A stretch of 53,382 nucleotides of DNA from positions 1 through 53,382 of the forward strand of contig DATGIF010000009.1 in assembly GCA_035295845.1 (NCBI GenBank), read 5' to 3'. Source of the DNA: Palsa-892 sp035295845 (GTDB taxonomy: Bacteria > Pseudomonadota > Alphaproteobacteria > Rhizobiales > Xanthobacteraceae). Shown piece by piece: positions 48,673 to 53,382 of the stretch; position 1 is the first letter of the stretch; each line of letters opens with the position of its first letter. Both the position numbers and the translations under genes were made by a program. Under the pieces are notes generated by a model. It worked only from the letters and a program-made list of their open reading frames with translations. It was not told the DNA's origin and ran no database searches.

Positions 48673-50271
48673 TCAGCCAGTGCGCTGAACCGCCAATGGC
48701 GCCGAAGCCGCCGGCTTATCCATCGCCTCCAACAGCGAGCCATAGGAGCTGCCGGGCAAAGGTGGCGCGAACACATAGCCCTGCGCCACCAGGATGCCCT
48801 TGGCGCGCAGATATTCGACCTGCTCGAAGGTCTCGACGCCCTCCGCCACTACTTCGATCTTCATGTTGCGCGCAAGCTCCGCCAACGTCTCGATGATCGT
48901 CTGCGAGTAGCGCTCGCTGCCGAGCGCGTCGACGAACATCTTGTCGATCTTGATGAGGTCGACGCCGAGCTTGAGGAGATACGACAAGCCCCCATGGCCG
49001 GTGCCGACATCGTCGATCCCGACCTGGCAGCCGAGCGCCTGCAGCGACGCGATGACCTGACGCGCTTCTGCGAGGTCATAGAGCGGCGAGCGCTCCGTAA
49101 CTTCCAGCACGATCTGGGTGAATGCGATCGGCGAGCCGCCGAAAATCTCCTTCACGTCGGTGACGATGCGGCCGTCGGCGAAATGGCCGGCAAACAAATT
49201 GAAGCCGATTTTGAGCTGCGGACGGAGGCTGTAGAGCGCGCCCATTTCGTCACGGGCGGTGCGCATCAACGCCCGCGTCATGTCGTAGATCAGGCCCGAT
49301 TGCTCCGCCAGTGGAATAAAATGCACGGGCGGAACGAGCGCGCCGTCGGAGCGGCGCCAGCGTGCCAGCACCTCGGCGCCGTGAATGTGGCCGGTCTTGA
49401 GGTCGATCAGCGGCTGGTAGAAGGGGACGATCTCGCCGCCCGCGATCGCGCGCTTGAGCTCGGCGACCGGATCGCTGTTGTTCCGGCGGATCGAGAACCA
49501 GATGAAGACAAGGGCAAACGCCGTCACCAAAATCGACCCGAGCCGGCCGATCAGAAGGATGTCACGATATTCCTCCGCAATCGTGCCGCGGCCGCGCTCG
49601 GCATCGACGCTGATCGGGAAGCGCTCGGAGTGCCGGCGCGCGACGAGCGATCCATCCTCGTCGAAAGCCCCCCCTTCCTCGGCCTCAGGACGGGCGGCGA
49701 TCACGTCGCCGCCGTCAAGCGTCAGCCGCAGCCGGCGGCTGCCATTCGTCTCTTCCTGCGTCGCCTCGGGCAAGAGCGCTTCGCTTGGAACGAGGGCCGC
49801 GATCGAGCCACCACCCGCACGCTCCAGCCGCAGCTGCAAGGCGCGCTGCGGGCGGTCGCGAAAGCGCACAAGCGCAAGCGATAGGCGCCGGCTCGAAAGC
49901 GTGAGCTCGCGCGAAAGCATGCGCTCCTCGGCAAAGGCGCCCAGCTGGGTGCAGAGCGTACGGCCGCTCGCATCCATGATCGAGAGTTCCTTGAGGGGGC
50001 TCGTGGCAAACACCGCGCGCCGCATGGCGGCGATCGCATCGGGGCCGCATTGATCGACACGCATCGTCGCAAGGTCGACGAGGAGCGTCGTCGCTTGCTC
50101 GAGCCGCGTTTCAACGAGGCCGAGCGCGCTCGAAGCGAGCGCGTCGAGACGCGTTTGGGCCTGACGCTCGACATAGAGTCGAAGCGCCTGATCGACCGCA
50201 AAAAAAGGCGCGAAGGCGAGAAGCAGCCCCCCAGCGCAGGCGGCGATCCACCACTTTCCGGATTGCGACAC
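48673..50271 (-). CDS. CSS-type periplasmic sensor EAL phosphodiesterase
   Basis: c-di-GMP phosphodiesterase of 532 residues. TM1 is at about 8-30 and a periplasmic domain at about 35-235. The domain has one Cys in DQCGP (about 74) and one in RTLCTQ (about 106), matching the two-Cys CSS-motif sensors whose disulfide, set by DsbA and DsbB, controls activity. TM2 lies at about 240-260. The EAL domain is intact: AEVLARWRR (Glu), GFNLFAGHF (Asn), LEVTER, IDDVGTGHGGLSYL, IKIDKMFV, VVAEGVET and AQGYVFAPPLP. A DsbA-like gene is at 12.2 kb. It is the only complete c-di-GMP enzyme in the window. Confidence 0.94.
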   Translation of the reverse strand: MSQSGKWWIAACAGGLLLAFAPFFAVDQALRLYVERQAQTRLDALASSALGLVETRLEQATTLLVDLATMRVDQCGPDAIAAMRRAVFATSPLKELSIMDASGRTLCTQLGAFAEERMLSRELTLSSRRLSLALVRFRDRPQRALQLRLERAGGGSIAALVPSEALLPEATQEETNGSRRLRLTLDGGDVIAARPEAEEGGAFDEDGSLVARRHSERFPISVDAERGRGTIAEEYRDILLIGRLGSILVTAFALVFIWFSIRRNNSDPVAELKRAIAGGEIVPFYQPLIDLKTGHIHGAEVLARWRRSDGALVPPVHFIPLAEQSGLIYDMTRALMRTARDEMGALYSLRPQLKIGFNLFAGHFADGRIVTDVKEIFGGSPIAFTQIVLEVTERSPLYDLAEARQVIASLQALGCQVGIDDVGTGHGGLSYLLKLGVDLIKIDKMFVDALGSERYSQTIIETLAELARNMKIEVVAEGVETFEQVEYLRAKGILVAQGYVFAPPLPGSSYGSLLEAMDKPAASAPLAVQRTG

Positions 50272-50383
50272 GAAGTCGGGTCCTCTGGCGATCCTGCGAG
50301 GATTTACAGCATCGCATTAAGGACGCGTTAACGAATGAAAACCGCTGGAGGCGGGCCGGCGCTGCAAGGTGTCGGATATTATC

Positions 50384-51145
50384 CTACGGCTTCAGCGTCA
50401 TTCTCGCCGTGTAGTCGATCCGGCTCCACAACAGGGCCGTGTTCCTGAAATATTCGTCGACCGCCCGCCGGGCACCGCGCCAATGGCCATAATCGTCGAC
50501 GATTAGCACGCCGCCGGACGCGAGCCGCGGATAGAGGATCTCCAATTCAGTGCGCGTCGATTCATAGAAGTCGGTGTCGAGGCGCAACAGTGCGATCCGA
50601 TCGGGCAGGTTTTTCTTCTCCGCCAGCGTGTCCTCGACCTTGCCTTTGACGAAGATCACTCGATCGTCGAGAAGATTGGCGCGGCGAAAATTATCGCGCA
50701 CATCATCAAGCGAGGCATAAACCCAATCGACATGGCCTTCCCGCACGCGTTCGCGATAGGTATCGCCGGCATCGGCGCCGGCATACGTCACGTCGGCCGC
50801 GGTCGGCGACGACATGCCCGCAAACGTATCGAAGAGATAAAACTTTCGCTCGACCGCTGATTTGCGGCAGAGTTCCTTCGCGATCATCAGATTGCCGCCG
50901 CGCCACACTCCGCATTCAACGAAGTCGCCGCCAATCCGGTTGGCGTTGAGATAGTCGACGGCCTTGATCAGCGCCCACTGCCGCTCGATGCTCGTCATGG
51001 TGAAGGGGGCGTAGCGCCGCAACAGCGCCGCCTCGTCGGCGGAAATCTCGGGAATGATCTTTTCGATCGCGCGCTCAGACGTTTGCCGGCGGCGCCTGAT
51101 CCAGGCGCGCACGCCCTTGAGCGGGCCGAAATCAGTTACGCGCAT
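50384..51145 (-). CDS. TylF/MycF family methyltransferase
   Basis: SAM-dependent O-methyltransferase of the macrocin (TylF/MycF) family, 253 residues. Family landmarks are FVECGVWRGGNLMIAK (SAM motif I), YLFDTFAGMSSP, VREGHVDWVYASLDDVR, VIFVKGKVEDTL, ALLRLDTDFYEST and GGVLIVDDYGHWRGARRAVDEYF with the metal-binding Asp pair. Such enzymes methylate sugars of antibiotics, glycolipids or surface polysaccharides. ATG at 51145. It lies beside a second methyltransferase and two glycosyltransferases, consistent with surface-glycan decoration. Confidence 0.93.
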   Translation of the reverse strand: MRVTDFGPLKGVRAWIRRRRQTSERAIEKIIPEISADEAALLRRYAPFTMTSIERQWALIKAVDYLNANRIGGDFVECGVWRGGNLMIAKELCRKSAVERKFYLFDTFAGMSSPTAADVTYAGADAGDTYRERVREGHVDWVYASLDDVRDNFRRANLLDDRVIFVKGKVEDTLAEKKNLPDRIALLRLDTDFYESTRTELEILYPRLASGGVLIVDDYGHWRGARRAVDEYFRNTALLWSRIDYTARMTLKP

Positions 51146-51312
51146 AACTCGTCCTGTTTGACTCGCAGCATCGGCTCTATAAGGAGAAGGCGCGAGATCG
51201 GGCCCGCGCGACCATATGGGGTCGAAGACGAAATTGCCAGTTCAATGCTTGTCATGCATTTTGCCATGAAAGAAATACCGCCGAGAAGGGCGTGCCCGCG
51301 GGGAGCTTGGGC

Positions 51313-51975
51313 ATGAGGGCGAGCGCCGTCACGCTCGAATCCGAGGTCTCCCGCAACGAACTCACCGCCCTCGTCTCGCTCCTGAAAACGCGGCGGCTGA
51401 CGGGACCGCATCTCGAAATCGGCACGGCCGCCGGCGGCACGCTGAAGGAATTAATGCGCGCCTATCCGGAAGGCGCGCGGCCGCACTTCGTCGTGGTTGA
51501 CCCGATGACCTATTTTCCCGATCAGTTCGCGACCGTGCGGCGGAATCTGGCGGAGGCGGGGCTTGATCCCGCCACGGTCGACTTTCGCCGCGGCAAGAGC
51601 TGGCCGCAATTTCAGGAAGCCGAGGGGGCGAAAGAACGCTTCGCGTTCATCTTCGTCGACGGTTCGCACAAGATCCACCACGTCACCGAGGACCTCGCCT
51701 GGACGCGGCTGCTTGAGCCGGGCGGAATCATCTGCTTCCACGACTACAGCCCCCGCTTCGAGGGCGTGACCGGCGCGGTCGATCGCTTTCTCATGCGCTA
51801 CGACAATTATCGCGTCGTGGAGCAAGTGGAAACGCTCCTGATCGTGGAAAAGACCGCGCCGAGCGCCGCGCGCGAAATCGGCACGGGCGAGCGGCTGCGG
51901 GCAAAGCTCATCAATATTTTGCATCAGTTCCGCGCAAGCAGAGAAAAACGCCGGGCCAGACTCAACGCCGCTTGA
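51313..51975 (+). CDS. Class I SAM-dependent methyltransferase
   Basis: Methyltransferase_24-like protein of 220 residues: HLEIGTAAGGTLKELM (motif I), HFVVVDPMTYFPDQF, FAFIFVDGSHKIHHVTEDL, LEPGGIICFHDY. The C-terminus is basic (REKRRARLNAA). ATG at 51313 with GGGAG upstream; a GTG at 51292 is in frame but worse placed. It is divergent from the TylF-type gene, and its end overlaps the convergent glycosyltransferase gene by 14 bases. Substrate unknown; a surface glycan is likely from context. Confidence 0.9.
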   Translation: MRASAVTLESEVSRNELTALVSLLKTRRLTGPHLEIGTAAGGTLKELMRAYPEGARPHFVVVDPMTYFPDQFATVRRNLAEAGLDPATVDFRRGKSWPQFQEAEGAKERFAFIFVDGSHKIHHVTEDLAWTRLLEPGGIICFHDYSPRFEGVTGAVDRFLMRYDNYRVVEQVETLLIVEKTAPSAAREIGTGERLRAKLINILHQFRASREKRRARLNAA

Positions 51976-52711
51976 GGCGCGCGAGCTTCGCCCATTTCTC
52001 GCGGGTGTAGCGGCGATTGTAGTTCGCGACTCCGAGCCCGGTACCGCCGTCGAGAAAGCCGAGGCGAAAAATATAGCCGCGCAGGAAAGCGATCCAGCCG
52101 CGAAACGCCGCCTTGGTGACGCTCGAGGTTTTGCCTTCTGCCGCGAGTTGCTCGGCAGCGGCGGTGGCGTAGCGGTCGACCTTAGCGGCGGCGTCGGCAT
52201 GATCGGTGATCGAGTCGTGTTCGAGCCAGGAGGAAAGGCGTGCGATGCGGCCATTGACGATCACGCGTTCATGCACCTTGTCGTCGGAGAAACGGGCATA
52301 GGCCCGCCGAAAGAGGCGGAGTACGCGATCGTTCTTCCAGTCGCCGAAATGGACGACGCGGCCGCAAAAGCGCGAGCGGCGCGGAATTTCATAGCCATGC
52401 GCGGCGTAAGGGTTGGTGAGGATCGCCGTGATTTCGGCGGCGAGCGGCGGCTCGATCCATTCGTCGGCATCAAGTGACAGCACCCAATCGCCGGTGGCCG
52501 CGTCCAGCGCACGGTTTTTCTGCGGACCGAAGCCGGGCCAATCGGACGCCACGATCACGCGGGCACCGAGCCCGCGCGCAATCTCGGCGGTTTTGTCGGT
52601 GCTCCCCTGGTCAACGATGACGATCTCATCGGCGAAACTCGCCGACCGCAGGCAGCGGGCTATCGCCGCTTCCTCGTTCTTGGTAATCACGATCAGGGAA
52701 AGGCGCGGCAC
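51962..52711 (-). CDS. Family 2 glycosyltransferase, WaaE/KdtX-like
   Basis: Cytoplasmic glycosyltransferase of 249 residues. It starts PRLSLIVITKNEEAAIARCL and shows DEIVIVDQGSTDKTAEIA, LSLDADEWIEP (DXD), FCGRVVHFGDWKNDRVLRLF, VHERVIVNG and a basic tail, the WaaE/KdtX pattern of LPS inner-core enzymes. The start is GTG at 52711, supported by GGAAGAG 4-5 bases upstream; a longer frame to 52825 lacks such support and enters the divergent gene. It is 44 bases from the divergent GT4 gene. Confidence 0.93.
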   Translation of the reverse strand: MPRLSLIVITKNEEAAIARCLRSASFADEIVIVDQGSTDKTAEIARGLGARVIVASDWPGFGPQKNRALDAATGDWVLSLDADEWIEPPLAAEITAILTNPYAAHGYEIPRRSRFCGRVVHFGDWKNDRVLRLFRRAYARFSDDKVHERVIVNGRIARLSSWLEHDSITDHADAAAKVDRYATAAAEQLAAEGKTSSVTKAAFRGWIAFLRGYIFRLGFLDGGTGLGVANYNRRYTREKWAKLARLKRR

Positions 52712-52755
52712 TTCTCTTCCAAAACGACCGGCGACGTGATTGAGAAGGCTCGACC

Positions 52756-53382
52756 ATGCCGCACCCCGCCCCCGCCGTCCAGCCGGAAGCCGGCCGCGTA
52801 ATCTTCGTCCGCCAGCAATTCTCACAATTCGGCGGCGCCGAACTCATTCTCGATCGCATGCTCGCGGCGCTCGCCGCGCGGGGAGAGCGTGTGGCGCTTC
52901 TCGGCCGCTCTTGGCGCGCGGATCGGCAGACCGTCGAATTCATTCCCTGCGATCCGCCCAAAATCGCGCGCCCTTTTCGCGAGACGCTGTTCGCGCGCGC
53001 GGCCTGCCGTCTGATTGCCCATGACAAAAACGCCCTCGTGCAGGCCCATGAGCGTATCCCGTGCTGCGACATTTTCCGCGCCGGCGATGGCGTGCATGCC
53101 GCCTATCTCGAAGCGCGGCGGCGGACGCAATCCGCCTTGGGCCGGCTTGCGGCGGGCTTCAGCCTCTTTCACCGCAACACGCTGGCCCTCGAACGTGAAC
53201 TATTTGCGAGTCCCCGCCTGCGCGCGGTGATTGTTAATTCGACGATGGTCGCCGACGACATTGTTCGCCATTTCGATTTTCCGCGTGAGCGCATTCACTT
53301 GGTGCCGAACGGAATCGATCTTGCGCGCTTCAATCCCAAGGTGCGCGAGCAGCAGCGTGCGGCGATACGGGCAAAGCTCGGC
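52756..53382 (+). CDS. Family 4 glycosyltransferase (WaaG-like), 3' end outside the window
   Basis: The first 209 codons of a GT-B enzyme. Landmarks are VIFVRQQFSQFGGAELILDRML (N-terminal Rossmann start), DIFRAGDGVHAAYLE, which resembles the WaaG heptose alpha-1,3-glucosyltransferase block, ALERELF, VIVNSTMVADDIVRHF and LVPNGIDLARFNP. The nucleotide-sugar (C-terminal) domain is missing because the window ends. ATG at 52756. The pair with the WaaE-like gene suggests LPS core synthesis. Confidence 0.93.
   Translation, partial: MPHPAPAVQPEAGRVIFVRQQFSQFGGAELILDRMLAALAARGERVALLGRSWRADRQTVEFIPCDPPKIARPFRETLFARAACRLIAHDKNALVQAHERIPCCDIFRAGDGVHAAYLEARRRTQSALGRLAAGFSLFHRNTLALERELFASPRLRAVIVNSTMVADDIVRHFDFPRERIHLVPNGIDLARFNPKVREQQRAAIRAKLG

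Overview
The window looks like a chromosomal stretch of a high-GC alphaproteobacterium, most likely of the order Hyphomicrobiales (Rhizobiales), near the Bradyrhizobium / Xanthobacteraceae / Beijerinckiaceae part of that order. The evidence is an NDUFA12 homologue next to DUF2155 and aat, an aroQ-accB-accC operon, a B12-dependent ribonucleotide reductase of about 1240 residues, an RNase E with a large S1 insertion and a C-terminal GWW tail, two DUF3551 proteins, and one copy of the palindrome ATGGCCGGG-acaag-CCCGGCCAT that is common in Bradyrhizobium-like genomes. Placement below order level is a guess. No transposase, integrase, CRISPR array, tRNA or rRNA was seen.

Layout. 0-9 kb: cell wall and RNA decay. 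mrcA (cut by the left edge) and amiC lie on the minus strand and rne on the plus strand, with a MAPEG protein, a crotonase and an alpha/beta hydrolase placed between them. rne has a 408-base leader with four strong hairpins. 8.6-15.4 kb: DUF1275 protein and aminotransferase (overlapping start and stop), an M48 protease followed by a DsbA-like protein, a terminator, then aroQ-accB-accC. 15.4-19.7 kb: a frameshifted REC-EAL gene divergent from a hybrid histidine kinase, both lying between accC and aat, which are often neighbours in related genomes. 19.7-24.5 kb: aat, DUF2155, two tandem L,D-transpeptidases with nearly identical 3' halves, two DUF3551 proteins, OsmC and NDUFA12. 24.6-30.4 kb: a chemoreceptor coupled to a small membrane protein, DinB, an orphan TRAP permease pair, a membrane protein and a MarR regulator.

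30.4-36.7 kb: nrdJ with a 300-base structured leader, then an AT-rich islet carrying a stand-alone RelA/SpoT-type nucleotidyltransferase that runs into the 3' end of clpS, then a PilZ protein. 36.7-42.7 kb: small and membrane proteins (CNB domain, ParB-like, NIPSNAP, GlsB, HdeD, tautomerase, EF-hand protein with a natural His7 tract). 42.8-46.6 kb: a conserved hypothetical protein, MFS transporter, SDR, CreA and DoxX. 46.6-47.7 kb: 1.1 kb without a convincing gene but with a perfect inverted repeat and an orphan terminator. 47.7-53.4 kb: ceramidase-like protein, CSS-EAL phosphodiesterase, two methyltransferases and two divergent glycosyltransferases that look like lipopolysaccharide or surface-glycan genes; the last runs off the right edge.

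Themes: envelope and peptidoglycan (mrcA, amiC, two Ldts, BepA-like protease, DsbA, LPS glycosyltransferases), nucleotide second messengers (two EAL proteins, PilZ, CNB domain, RelA/SpoT domain) and housekeeping (rne, acc, aro, nrdJ, aat, clpS). The best candidates for something undescribed are the RelA/SpoT islet and the structured nrdJ and rne leaders.
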